From Tricholoma matsutake (lineage: Eukaryota; Basidiomycota; Agaricomycetes; Agaricales; Tricholomataceae): a stretch of 64,000 bases of DNA. The DNA lies in assembly GCA_026075535.2 (NCBI GenBank), contig AP026546.1, positions 1,674,001 to 1,738,000 on the forward strand, read 5' to 3'. Positions 21,119 through 32,170 of the stretch are shown one piece after another (the stretch's first letter is position 1; each line of letters starts with the position of its first letter). The notes beneath the pieces are model-generated. The model was not told where the DNA came from and did no database searches. It saw only the letters and a list, made by a program, of their open reading frames with translations. A program made the translations under genes and the position numbers.

Positions 21119-21717
21119 TGTTGGGATAGTCAATCCCAGTGCATTATGTTAGTGCATCACAGGTGCAACACTAGCACATGACATATAAAAATAGAACACA
21201 ATGCATTTATAGATCACAACATATGTACATTGTAGTATAGGAGAATACAAGACATTCTACCTTCCTCTGAACACCCATTATAAAATCCCTATGAACTTCT
21301 ACTCCACACCATAATCCCAATAGGTTATGGGCCCTGGCCTTTTTCATATTTAAATAACTCATTCTGGACTTGGACACAATATGTCAGATCAACATGATGA
21401 CCTGGAAGAGCCTGAGGGGGGCACACCCTCAGCCCCTATTTGAGCTAGTAGGGTATACACCTCTAACACTGCTTGACAATGGCAACAAGCTGCAACTCAA
21501 CCAACAATTGAATTGATTCAGACAAAAGAATATTCAAATGTGAATAGAATTGCTGAATGTGATAACTTAATGGACAAGAATTGGCACAAATGGAAGGAGA
21601 GAATGAAAAGGGTATTTATCAATTGTGATATAACTGGATATACTACTGGCAGTGTGAAATGACCAGATGAAACCAAAGATCCCCTTAATGCAAATAACTG
21701 GGACAAAAACAAAAGAC
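21119..21717 (+). mobile_element. Ty1/Copia fragment: LTR plus start of gag, plus orientation
   Basis: The LTR is 21119-21322 (204 bp, TGTTGGGA to TCCCAATA). The primer-binding site GGTTATGGGCCC starts at 21323. The gag ATG is at 21381, with the same MSDQHDDLEEPEGG start and the same in-frame TGA after PSAPI as the inverted fragment at 18880-19519. Coding continues to about NNWDKN at 21710, where a hAT-like repeat takes over. The LTR differs from the other mainly by a short insertion (GTGCAACACTAG region). Confidence 0.82.
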
Positions 21718-22330
21718 CAGTTTGGACTGGTCTTTCATCATCAAATTTGTTGTACCAATGTAACCATATGTAACTCCACGAATATTACAAAGACCTTATA
21801 ACTATTGTGTCAGCAGATAGATATTGTAATTCCCCATCATTTGGTCTAACTTTTAAGAGATTTGACCATGTTATGGCCAGAATGAAAGGACATTGCTGGA
21901 ACTTGTCTGTAGTTCATGAGTCATTGTAACTTGCCAGGGATGCTAAATGAATGAAATATACATGGTACATATAGTTTGCTGTGTCTAGGATGGTATCCAA
22001 GAGTGTGCCTGACATTTTTATTGCACAAGTTATAAGCAATGTAATCAAAGTCATTCTGATCATGCCAGAATACTCATGCAAAAATGATTTTGGTCATATC
22101 TTGACCAATTTCCAACCATTTTTGATGATACAGGGATGGAAATTGATGGAACTATGTGTGGAAATGTGGTCCAACATGGGCTCCCACGAAAGACTGGTTG
22201 CAACCAGTTTAAACCAGTGTTTCATTGGTCCTATGACATTTTTGAAAACTGGGCAACTGGAAACCAGACCGAAAAAGACCGGTCCATAGATAGACCACCA
22301 GTTGTAAGTCTGGCCCCACAGACTCATGAC
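21716..22330. mobile_element. hAT-like non-autonomous fragment related to 30024-30845
   Basis: It shares long stretches with the complete element at 30024-30845, for example TTTTTATTGCACAAGTTATA and TTTTGGTCATATCTTGACCA, and the GGTTTAAACC-type centre. The outer terminal repeats are not recognisable here, so this copy is truncated or diverged. It interrupts the Copia gag. Confidence 0.6.
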
Positions 22331-22359
22331 ATTACAACAAGTTAATTTACCTATGCTGC

Positions 22360-22790
22360 CATTACACACTTCCATGGTGATGGGACACCACACACATTGC
22401 TGACCCAACCACCCTCACTGCCAACACAGCCACTGGCAATAGCACAGCCACCTATGGTGCATAAACAACTCACTAACACCAGACATACCCATTTCTGTGT
22501 TACATTACTACATCACCATCAAACACTTCCATGGTGCCAGCATAGCCATGCACATCACTGACACAACCACCCTTACTGCCGGCACAGCCACTGGCGATAG
22601 CATAGCCACCTATGGTGCATAAACAACTCACCAACACCAGATATACCAATGTCGGTGTTACAGTGAGTTATGGCCACCCTATGCCACCAACACACTCCCA
22701 CAGCACCAACACAGCCACACACATCGCCGACACAATCACCCTTGCTGCCAGCAAAGTCACCAGCAAATATGACAACAACAACCAGTGACA
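22360..22790. repeat. Tandem repeat, unit about 160 bp, roughly three copies
   Basis: Units start near CACTTCCATGGTG (22367 and 22524) and CACACTCCCACAGC (about 22690). Each contains ACCCTTACTGCC...GCCACTGGC and GCCACCTATGGTGCATAAAC. No coding role is apparent. Confidence 0.65.
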
Positions 22791-23467
22791 TGCATCCTGG
22801 CAATGGCACCATACATCCTTATTACCCTTTTATCCACATCCAGCAGTGCCAGCATTATCCTATTGATGCGGTACCTTCCTATTTTGTGACTATGCCTGAT
22901 GCGGCCTTCCCAAATAACACACTATGTTTGATGCAGCCTTTTACTTACATGGTCAATCTTTTTCTTATATATTACTTATTTTTTATTCCTTAACCTTTGT
23001 TCCTACTTCCATGCAATGAAGGTATAGTAACTTCCTATTCTTTTATTTGTAGTAACTTATGGTTCCTACTTCCATGCAATGAAGATAATCTGATCCTGTC
23101 TTTTAGTAAACCTAAGTCTAGTGTAGGCTGCCAAACTTGGCATCCTTCCAGCCTTCTTGCTGTGCACCACAAGCTGAGTGAGTATTACTATCATTTTGAT
23201 CTCTCCCCCTTTTACATCTGGGCCACCTGTGAGTTACCCCTTTTTCATCTTTGTTTAAGCATTGATGTCTGTCCGAAGTGCTGGACCCTCACATTTCATA
23301 TGAAGGCTTGAAAGCAGATTACACACAAGATGCTGACCTTCTCGCTGACCTCAAGAAAGTAAAAATCAATGCTGCACACCTTAGTGGTTGTCACGGGTAA
23401 CCTGTGGGTGACTCAACCTCTACCTGCACCCATACCCATGCTCATGGGTATGGGTACAGCTACTTGT

Positions 23468-23943
23468 GGGTACAGCAGGTTTTTTCTTTGTCTACTTACA
23501 CATTGCTAGTGTTATATTTACTGGTTTTGGCACTCAGATGAGTGCCCTTTATTTACTTATCTACTGTGTTTAGGTACTAATATACCTATTTTATTTGGGG
23601 GGAAGCAATGCCCTGAAGAAGGGGTAGCCTGTGGAAGCAGCATCTTATATACTAGTTGATGTTTATTACTGTTTGGTTCCAATAAATGAACATGAACATG
23701 TTGTGCATTGCCATTCATGTTTGTTTCCTGGAACCAAACAGTAATAAACATCAACCAATATATAATATGCTGCTTCCACAAGCTCCCCTTTCTTTGGGGC
23801 ATCACTTCCCATAAGTATATTAGTATCTAAACACAGTAGATATATGTAAATAATGGGTTTGTGGCACTCATCTGAGTGCTGAAACCAGTAAATATAACAC
23901 TAGCAATGTGTAAGTAGACAAAGAAAAAACCCGCTGTACCCAC
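23468..23943. mobile_element. Fold-back element (long hairpin)
   Basis: The left arm 23468-23682 and right arm 23729-23943 are inverted copies of about 215 bp: GTTTGGTTCC at 23671 against GGAACCAAAC at 23730, and GGGTACAGC...TTTTTTCTTTG against CAAAGAAAAAACCCGCTGTA. The loop is about 47 nt. Outside the arms are copies of ATGGGTATGGGT. It is a probable MITE or fold-back transposon; no target duplication was fixed. Confidence 0.7.
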
Positions 23944-23949
23944 TGCATG

Positions 23950-24720
23950 GGTATGGGTTTTGAATGGATACCTTGCATAGGCAGGAGTGTTTTGATACAT
24001 GCTGACCACTTGATTGGTGGTAGGGGAGACATGCCCAATTTCCCAATCTATACCATCTTGCTTGAGACATCCTTGTTATTCCTGGTGAATTGTTTTCACT
24101 TCGTTTCCACTGTACATAAGACTAACACATTATATTAGGTTCTGCAGTGGCAGTTGAGTGCATTTTCTCTGGTGGCCATGACACCATCTCTATATGACAT
24201 GTGAGTCTCCACCCTGACACCATCTGTACCTTGATGCTGGTCTAACATCATATTTGGCTGCCATTGATAGAGCTCTTTGATACAAGCCTGATGTCTCATT
24301 ATCTAGTAGAATGAAATTTAGTGATTTTTTGTATTCTGTACACCATATAAAACTGTTTATGGCTGTACAGACTCCTGTACCATGCCATTGAGGCTCAAAG
24401 GTTGAGGTTTACAGTTATGGTTTATGGTGATCCCATCACCATACTAGCACCTAGTTGTATGGCCATACACCATATATGGTATGGCATACAGCCCTAGCAT
24501 AGTAGTATAGATGACATAACATTTATCATGTGAATCTACCCATTTTGGAAGCTCATGACTCATAATTCAGGTGGAAAGTCAGTGGAAGTCATATTGGACT
24601 GCTCTGTGTATCATCCTTAATTGTGAAATTGGCCTCCAGGATTGCTATAACTGTAGTTCAGAGGGTGTCAAAAAAAAAGTTCCACCACCATCCATTCCAC
24701 TGCTGTACAAAAGTAGCAGT
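23950..24720. other. Unassigned AT-rich sequence
   Basis: Apart from short repeats of CCATACACCATATATGG type near 24460, nothing identifiable was seen. Confidence 0.3.
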
Positions 24721-24722
24721 GA

Positions 24723-26030
24723 CTAAGTGCACTGCACCATAGACACATCTGATGGTAAGCTAAGCCTTGGCAGGTCCAGAAATTCATTCTCAGGTTCTAC
24801 TGGTTTAACATTTTCTCCCAAGGATGGAATACATTGTAAGAATGTTCCAATATCACTGGCCACATTATCAGTGAAACCAAGAACAGGCTGAGCATGTCCA
24901 TGGTCTTTTAGAGATTTTACCATGGCTTCTAGGCCAACTTGGAAATGAGAAAGGGATTTGGTTGGAACAAAAGCCTGATAGTGAATCTGCTCATATTTAT
25001 TGACCAGAGTAAACAGTCCTGAAAATGTTGCCACTCCATCAAGCTTCATTAAATATTTTGGAAGTTTGCAAGAATGGTCCCATTTGATAACATATCCAGT
25101 TAGTGCTGACATGCATTGATACAAAATTGGATGGACGTGCTGCATATAGTCCATGTATACATTTGTAATATACCAACGAGAAGGAGAAAATCCTCCATAG
25201 CCATTCTTGTCATCAAATTTGGAAAATAGCAGATAGCAGTTTGATCTATCCTGATTGTTTGCTTGCTTCATGTGTTTCTGAACTGTATGCAAATACTGAA
25301 GCTCATGGAGATCATGCTCACGAACATGCAGTTCAAACAGAATTTTAGACCATGCACTTGCACTAACACGCTGTGACATGCCTGCTCTGATAAGTGTCAT
25401 CAAAGTCTTATCAATACCACTGCAGTGTGTCAGAAATGCAGGAAATGCAGCCACCAGTCTTTGATCAAACTGTTCCAAAATAACAGGGTCATAGAGATTG
25501 TGTGACTTTCCACACTCTCCACCAGTATCTCTGCAATGAATTTGCATTGTCATGATATAATAGTTTTGATCAAGACCAATAACACAGTGTGCAATAGGAT
25601 CAGTGTTCCAGCCCTTGATGACCATTGAATTAGCCTCGTCTTTGTAAAAAGAACAAGATGGATTATGCTGACTGAGTCCAGCAAATGAGGCAACCATAGA
25701 AAGACTGCAGGATAATACAGTGAAGTAGGATTCAGCACATCTGAGTCCAAGCTCAGCTTTATACATTGCAAAATAAGGACTTGGAGGATAAATCCCAAAT
25801 TGGCCTTGCTGATAACAAGGGGGTAAATGAGAACATCCCTGAGCAGACATAATATTGCCTTTGATAGTAGCCAAATATGTTTCCAAAACCCCCCCAATCT
25901 TTGCATCAGAATCATGTTGAGGAGTATCATTCAAAAGATCTTCAACATCTTCAGAATCTCCATCAGTCTCTGAATGACTAGTATCTGGTCCTACAGATCC
26001 AAGAAAAGAAAAAGGAGAATTAACATCATC
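24723..26030 (-). pseudogene. DUF6729-like protein gene fragment
   Basis: A 403-residue open stretch (25934-24723) that is also in frame upstream to about 26020 (NSPFSFLGSVGPD, SHSETDGDSEDVEDLL). Recognisable segments are GFSPSRWYITNVYMDYM, ALTGYVIKWDHSCKLPKYLM, HYQAFVPTKSLSHFQVGLE and LGFTDNVASDIGTFLQCIPS. They match my memory of a fungal family (DUF6729) often fused to a 3'-5' exonuclease domain. The exonuclease part is absent and the frame ends at TAG (24723-24725). A true start is not visible. It may be a host multicopy gene or a transposon passenger. Confidence 0.55.
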
Positions 26031-26205
26031 TTGATTATTAGTGGCTTGGTGATCAGCAGCATCAACTTGAACTTGATCTGGGGAGCACTGGCCAGACCTG
26101 AGTTGACCAGTCTAGTTACTGATGTGGAGATCCAGAAAAGGCAGTTGAACCACCTATGACAGCTGGGAGAGGCTTGGAAGGAGGCACCAGACTCATTTTG
26201 GCTCT

Positions 26206-27210
26206 GTGAGCAGCAAGGTGCATGTCAATGCCTGCTGGACACCATATTCCCCTGCTGAACCTTCTTCTGGTAGGTGCAGGACCTGTGGCATTGCATCCAC
26301 GCCTTCATCAATGGCTGCACACCACAATTCCACTATTGACATCAACACCACCCAACCCTTCCATCATTGTATTGTCAAGCAACATTCACACTGGCAATGT
26401 TGAGAGTGCATGCCCAGAAACAGTTCATGCATGGATGCAGGCTGCTTGGAATGGCAATGTTGATGCACTTTTGGCCCTCTTCCAGTTGCACAGCATTGTA
26501 AGCTCGATGGTGCATGTATCTTCTCAACCCAGCTCTACAGTGTGCTGAAATGGCTTTCCTGACTACTTAACTCTCATTTCTGCCACCAGCTCCACCAACT
26601 ACACCATCAACTACTTTGCCTAAACCTCCTCCTTCATGCCCTTCCTCTTTGACACCCAAAAACATGGCATCGGCAACTCAAACTGCACTCACCACATCAT
26701 GCTCTTGCACAAACAGATCCCATAGAGATGCTGCCATCCTTGCGAGTGGGGAATTGGAGATACAGGCAGTGGAACATGCAACCAACTTGCAGGAAGTGAT
26801 AGAACAGCTTGAGCATGGTCATGTGCAATGCATCCATGACATGTATGGCCCTCAGCAAGGATGCATGGCCAACTGAATGTGGCCCAAAATCAAGGTCACC
26901 ATCAACTGTGAGAGGCTATATCACCAGCTTATCGATACAAGTGAATTCGATGGTGATAAGGAGCAGTTCTTCAAATTCTTTATGGTAACACACAATTCAG
27001 GTCAAAAATGAAAGGCTAATGAAGAGGATGATTCAGAGATCATTCCCTACCAGCATGTTGTTGAAGCTATCCCCCATTGCAACAAGGGTATTAAAGAGGA
27101 GAGAGAAAACCCAGCATACCAGGATGAGAGTGGATTGTTCTCCAGCCAGCATTGGCATGAACACAAACCACTGGGAGATTTGGAGGATGCTCAAAAAGGA
27201 GCATTATAAG
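26206..27210 (+). pseudogene. Unidentified decayed gene, probably with introns
   Basis: Three coding-like blocks lie in order: 26222-26545 (ACPETVHAWMQAAWNGNVDA), 26616-26998 (HATNLQEVIEQLEHGH, a TGA at 26874-26876, then WPKIKVTINCERLYHQLIDT and FDGDKEQFFKFFM) and 27020-27207 (KANEEDDSEIIPYQHVVEAI). A CCACCAG intron acceptor is plausible near 26590. I do not recognise a family. The TGA lies where CGA would keep the frame open. Confidence 0.4.
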
Positions 27211-27309
27211 AGAAGAAATAATTAACATTTTGTGTATATACAATAAGTAATTCTCTAATTCTTTTGGTAGCATAGTAGTAGCATAGCTTTTAATGAATAG
27301 AACTACCAA

Positions 27310-28730
27310 TTATGAAGAATGGTGCCTAATGCATGGCTGTTTGGGAGTGTTGCGGTCATAGTCCACCATGTGCTCATGGTTGTCACTTGGAGAATAAAAG
27401 TACCGGAACATGGTGATGTCTTTGATCTGTGACCACCCACCCCAAGCAGCAACCATCCAACCTTTATTCTTGATGTGATATTGGCATCCACCTCAGTGGA
27501 AGGAGTGGGTGCCATAGAGTGCCCAGGACTTGTAACCAATATCCTGCAAGTTGGTTGTGAGGCCTTGGCTGAGCATGCTGCTGGTCTGTGGCAGAGGACA
27601 GAAAATAAATTGAAGCATCTCAAAAAGCACTGATGGAGTGACTTACCACTGGAGTATCCTGCATGATAGTGGCATTCTTGTTGACCTTGAGGAACAGTGG
27701 CCCAGACAATGTGATGTTCTCACCATAAAGAACTGCAAGTTGAATAAGGGCCCACATTGGGCAGATCTTCAGATTATCATCATTTGCATGGAGGGTCCAG
27801 GGATGGGTGATGCCAGTTTGAGCAGATTTCTGGGTCTTCAGGTGCACATCAAAGTGCTCAACTGCAGGACAAGCAATTCAGCATGGGGAGTCACATCAAG
27901 GAACTCAACTCACGTTCACCAGGAATTATGTTCATGCTCTCGAAGTCAAGGCAGATCACTTCTTCAATGCGAAGCAGAAGGAGCCATAGAAACAAGTAAG
28001 CAGTCTACAAAAATAAGTATATCAGCACTAAGAAATTCAATGGGACAACTTACATATTGTATGATCCCCTGTTACATTTCCGCTGCAGTTGCAGATGGTC
28101 AGAAACATTGATTGTAGAGGCAGTGGATGTCCTGCAGAGATAACACCCATGCTGAGCTTGAGATCTCGCCCGCCCTTGCCTTGGTCTTCTCCAGCCCCAT
28201 CATGAATTTGGACACCTGATATGAATGTGTTGGCAGTCCATAACTGGCACAGAGATCTTATCAATGCAGATGCAGGCAGTGATCAAATGAGACATCCATC
28301 TTGGGATCATAGCGCCACTCAGTAACACTTTCGTGAGGTCAAATAGATTGGTACCAGAATGGAGTGCTGCCCATGTCAAGATGGCTGTTGAATACTCATA
28401 AAATGCTGTAAGTGATGTACTATTCAAAATGGAAGTAGAGAGGTGTACCTTTTGCCCCTCAAAACCCTTCTCTTTTGAGCCACATTTCTGAGTTATAAAC
28501 TCACAAATATGCTTTGGGGTCTCATGGTTTACAATTTTTGGCAGCCACTTCAAATTGTGGCAGAGGTGGTATGCAATGTATGCCTTGATAATTCTAAGCA
28601 ACACCAGTGTCAATTCCATTTCAGGATATGCAGGCTGATGCACTCAAGCTCACTGGATGTGCCCACCTCGTGTGCCATCAGTTATGCTCATGTGCATTAT
28701 CTCAGCAGCGTGTTGAGCAGCAGAATCTGA
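27310..28730 (-). pseudogene. Tyrosine-recombinase-like gene (Crypton-type candidate), decayed
   Basis: Consecutive minus-strand blocks read as one protein: RIIKAYIAYHLCHNL (about 28600), ICEFITQKCGSKEKGFEGQK, GLEKTKARAGEISSSA (about 28190), LKTQKSAQTGITHPWTLHAN, SGPLFLKVNKN and MQDTPV. A 61-bp GT-AG intron (27586-27646) follows, then GYKSWALYGTHSFH, a TGA (27493-27495), AAWGGWSQIKDITMFRYFYS and DNHEHMVDYDRN. The HSFxR-like box followed by a Tyr-bearing MFRYFYS box resembles the HxxR...Y part of tyrosine recombinases. Assignment to Cryptons is inference. Frame breaks are frequent. Confidence 0.5.
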
Positions 28731-29235
28731 TGTGTCATCCTCAGGGAAATCCTTGAGAGACTCTGTTAATAATGTGTCGATGTGGTCTGTGAGAGAGTCT
28801 TCCTCTTCAATATATATCTTCATGGCCTCCTTGCCAACCTGTCATGGCATCTCAGCAAAGAACCCACATCATTAATTTAAATTCACACATGCCTTGTCAT
28901 CCAGGGTTTCAACAGCCATGTGAGGTGTAGGGGAGGGATGCCATGCTGATGGAACCAGAAAAGTGATTGATCACCACATAGACATCAGTTTACAAAGGCT
29001 TGGCAGAACCATACACACAAGATAACCATGAACAGGACATAAGATTGAACAGGCAACTAAAATTAAGCACTGAGTACACAGAAATATGGTCTGACTGCAT
29101 ATAACAGAGGCAAAGGGAGAGAGGATGGCATGTCATCCACATAAGGATTGGTCATGGACTTGGTATGAGGATACAGTGAGGAAGGGGTTAGGGAAATTGG
29201 GAGGTGATGTAAGGATTGGTGGAGATCATCAGTAA
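28731..29235. other. Unassigned spacer with part of a local repeat
   Basis: No gene. The segment GATACAGTGAGGAAGGGG followed by GGATTGGTGGAGATCAT (29171-29229) recurs on the other side of the element at 32186-32260, so the element below sits inside a local repeat. Confidence 0.4.
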
Positions 29236-30023
29236 TTTACACTGCCCCATATGTTCTGTGTGGATCTGTGTGGACTGTGCAGAGTCCAACCATCTGGTGA
29301 CCAAAATGAAAAATTACACCCCCTTTGGCACAGACTCTGCCCCAGTCCACGCGGAGTCCACATAAGTCTGCATAAGTCTGGGTTGATGGCAAAAAAAAAA
29401 CAAGGATGCCCCCACAATGGGGGACATTTTATTGGTAGTATTAAATACAAAAAAAGTTGCCCCCCTGCCAAAGAGGGGGGCAGTAGACTATAGAATTAAA
29501 TAAATAACTCACCATCTCACTAGCATGTGAGATGGCAGGGGTGCATTCATTGTTGGCCCTCTCTTGTGGGCCCCTCTTGTCCCCCCTCACCATTCCCTGT
29601 TGGTCTGTATGCACCCCCCTTCTTCATTGTTGTTCCACCTGCAATCCACCCCATGAGCAGTTGCTCATGAGGCTGGGGGTGGGTGGTGTGTTGTTGTTTC
29701 CTGTTCCTGCACCTGGGCATTGTTCCACCCATGTTCCACCCCATGAGCAGTTGCCCGTGAGGCTGGGGGTGAGTGGCTTGTCGTCATTTGTCCCCATCAT
29801 CCCCGATTTGGATTTCTGTCTTTTTTTTTGGGGGGGGGGAGGGGTTTGGGTGTGTCAGTGCGACATGGCGCATGTATGGGGGTTGGTGGGTGCTTACTAG
29901 GCAGGTATCCCTCTTCTGGGGTCTCCTGGCATCCCTCGGCACCCTCCTAGCCCATGTGGACAGCCTCACATCCCATTTGAACAGGGAGGAGGGGAATTGG
30001 GTGGGCGTCCCCCCAGGTGGGTG

Positions 30024-30845
30024 TAGTGTTCAAAGGTCTGGTTCAGTCCGGTTTTTTGACCCCCAAATGGGGCAAACAGCAACTGCAACCGCAACTGGAC
30101 CAACCCAGATGTTGGGCAACTGCAACCGGACCATTTAGGGCTGGTCTACTTTCGTTAATGGACTGACAAAAGGCTGGTTCGGACTGGTCTTTTGTCATCA
30201 AATGTGTCATGCCAATATAACCCATATGTTTCTCAACAACCATTACCCGGACCACGTAACCACTACATGGGAAGATGGAGGTCATAAGTCCCCGGCGATT
30301 CAGCCAATATTTAGGAATTTCATCAAGATTTGACCTAGTTATAGCCAAAACAAAAGCACATTACCTGATGTCATTGTGATGTTGTGTCTGTAGTTGGGAA
30401 TCCATTGTAACTTGTCAGGAATGTTAAATGAATGAAGTATGCATGGTACATATCGTTATATGTACTATTACTATGTCCAGCATGCCACCCACTTGTAACC
30501 AACATTTTTATTGCACAAGTTATAAGCAATGTAATCAAATCACGACAAAATACTTGTGATAGAATGTTTTTGGTCATATCTTGACCAATTCTCAACCGAT
30601 TTTGATGGTCCATGGATGGAAATGGATGGAAATATGTGTGGAAATATGGTCCAACCCAGAGATATATGAAACACCGGTTTAAACCGGTTTTTTATTGGTC
30701 CTACACTGTTTGTCAAAACTAGGCAACTGCCAACTGGACCAAAAAAACCAGTCTATAAATGGGCATACAGTCCAGTCCTAATCGGTTAAGTTAGGTTCAG
30801 TTTTGGTCGTTTTTTCGGTCCTATAGACCAGACCTTCAAACACTA
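30024..30845. mobile_element. hAT-type non-autonomous element with 8-bp target duplication
   Basis: It is 822 bp, starting TAGTGTTCAAAGGTCTGGT and ending in the inverted ACCAGACCTTCAAACACTA. The flanking GGTGGGTG is duplicated exactly (30016-30023 and 30846-30853), as expected for hAT. The interior is rich in GGACC/GGTCC and GGTTTAAACC palindromes with no ORF of note. It inserted into the 29236-32170 element. Confidence 0.88.
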
Positions 30846-31175
30846 GGTGGGTGTCATTGTCATCTCCCTCATCATCTCCCTCCTCCTCCCCCCTCATCTC
30901 CCTTTCCTCTCATCTCCCATCTCCCTCATCATCATTCCATCCACCATCCACCCCACGAGCAGTTGCTCATGAGGCTGGAGATGGGTGGTGTGTCCTTGTG
31001 GGGTGAGTGGTGGGTGGTGTGTTGTTTTGTGATTGGCATCAGTTTTGTTGGTGTCATGGGGCTGGGGGCAGGTGGTGTGTCATCTGTTGCTGTGGGTGGT
31101 CGTGGTGGGGCCCTGGTGCTTGTTTTCATCTGTTTTGGGGGGGTTGCATCATCCTGCATTGTTGCCAGTCATTAC

Positions 31176-31570
31176 CTGTAGATTAGAACCTAAAAAACAA
31201 AGAAAACAATTGGTTAGTTGAGAAAAAGAAGAAATGAATAAATAAAAATTACCTACGGCAATTGCGTTGTTTGGGACCACATTGCTTCTGGTCAGCTTGT
31301 TTGCAGCTCTTCATGGCCATGGAGTTGTTACGTGTAGATTAGAACCTAAAAAACAAAGAAAACAATTAGTTAGTTGATAAAAAGAAGAAATGAATAAAAG
31401 AAAATTACCTACAGCCCAAATGACACAATTGCGTCATTTGGGCCCACATTGTCATCCATCATTACCTGTAGATTAGAATGTAAAAAACAAAGACAACAAT
31501 TAGTTAGTTGATAAAAAGAAGAAACAAATAAAAACAAATTACCTACAGCCCAGACGATGCAATTGCGTCA
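31176..31570 (-). repeat. Three tandem intron-like modules
   Basis: On the minus strand each unit (about 120-170 bp) reads a palindrome (CCCAAATGAC...GTCATTTGGG in the second unit), then CTGTAG, then a GTAATTTTC donor-like start, an AT-rich tract with ACTAACTAATTG, TTTTTTAG, and GTTCTAATCTACA. Donor, branch-like and acceptor signals are therefore repeated with the unit. The same design recurs at 56690-56965. Confidence 0.6.
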
Positions 31571-31837
31571 TTTGAGCATGCATTGCTTCTGATTGGCTTG
31601 TTTGCAGCTCTTCATGGCCATGGAATGGGGCTGGGATTGGGTGGAGGTGATGTGGGTAGAGTGGAGATGGTGGTGGTAGATAGGGAAGGAGGGAGGGAGT
31701 GAGGTGGCAGCATGGTCATCATCAATGGTGGTGGTGGTGAGTGATGAGCTGGCAATGTTGATGATGTGGCTGTGTGCTTTGTCATACAAAGCCAAACAGT
31801 CATATGTATTTGCATCAATAGTGACAACATACCACTG

Positions 31838-31915
31838 GCTGTGTAGTGTAATGGTAATGTGCATCTGTACTTTATTAGTTAATCATGAGGCTCCGAGTTC
31901 AAACACCATTCATGA
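31838..31915 (+). ncRNA. tRNA-like (SINE-type) pol III promoter region
   Basis: The A-box-like TAGTGTAATGG (31847-31857) fits TRGYNNANNGG exactly. A B-box-like GAGTTCAAACACC follows about 40 nt later, one base off consensus. The cloverleaf is poor, so this is a tRNA-derived remnant, not a functional tRNA gene. Confidence 0.4.
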
Positions 31916-32170
31916 CATTATTGTGCTAAGCTCAAAGGGTCTGCTCGGATGCATGCAGACTGTCCTTGCTGGTCCGACCTGGTTGATCACGGATGCAGAT
32001 GGATGAAATCCATGGAATCCAAGTAAAATATGCAGAATCTGTGTTAGTCTGCACAGATCCATGCAGAGTAGCACACCCTGTTGCACAGCTAAAATTGTAT
32101 GGATTGCAAATCTGCGCAGAGTCGATGTAATTCCACATGGATCTGCGCTGAACATATGGGGCAGTGTAAA

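Larger units (their letters stand above)
29236..32170 (-). mobile_element. Inverted-repeat-bounded element with intron-like tandem modules
   Basis: The left end TTTACACTGCCCCATATG at 29236 is mirrored at 32170, with further similarity (CAGATCCA..TGTGG) inside. No clear target duplication was seen. Read from the right end it holds a tRNA-like promoter region (31838-31915), a Ser/Pro/His-rich open stretch (31612-31830), three intron-like modules (31176-31570) and GC-rich copies of CCACCCCATGAGCAGTTGCT. A hAT element (30024-30845) is nested within. A related but diverged copy in the other orientation lies at 56132-57770. No transposase is visible, so it is non-autonomous. Confidence 0.6.

Noticed and set aside
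31840..31915. Functional tRNA gene
   Set aside because: A and B box motifs are present, but acceptor and anticodon stems do not pair well.
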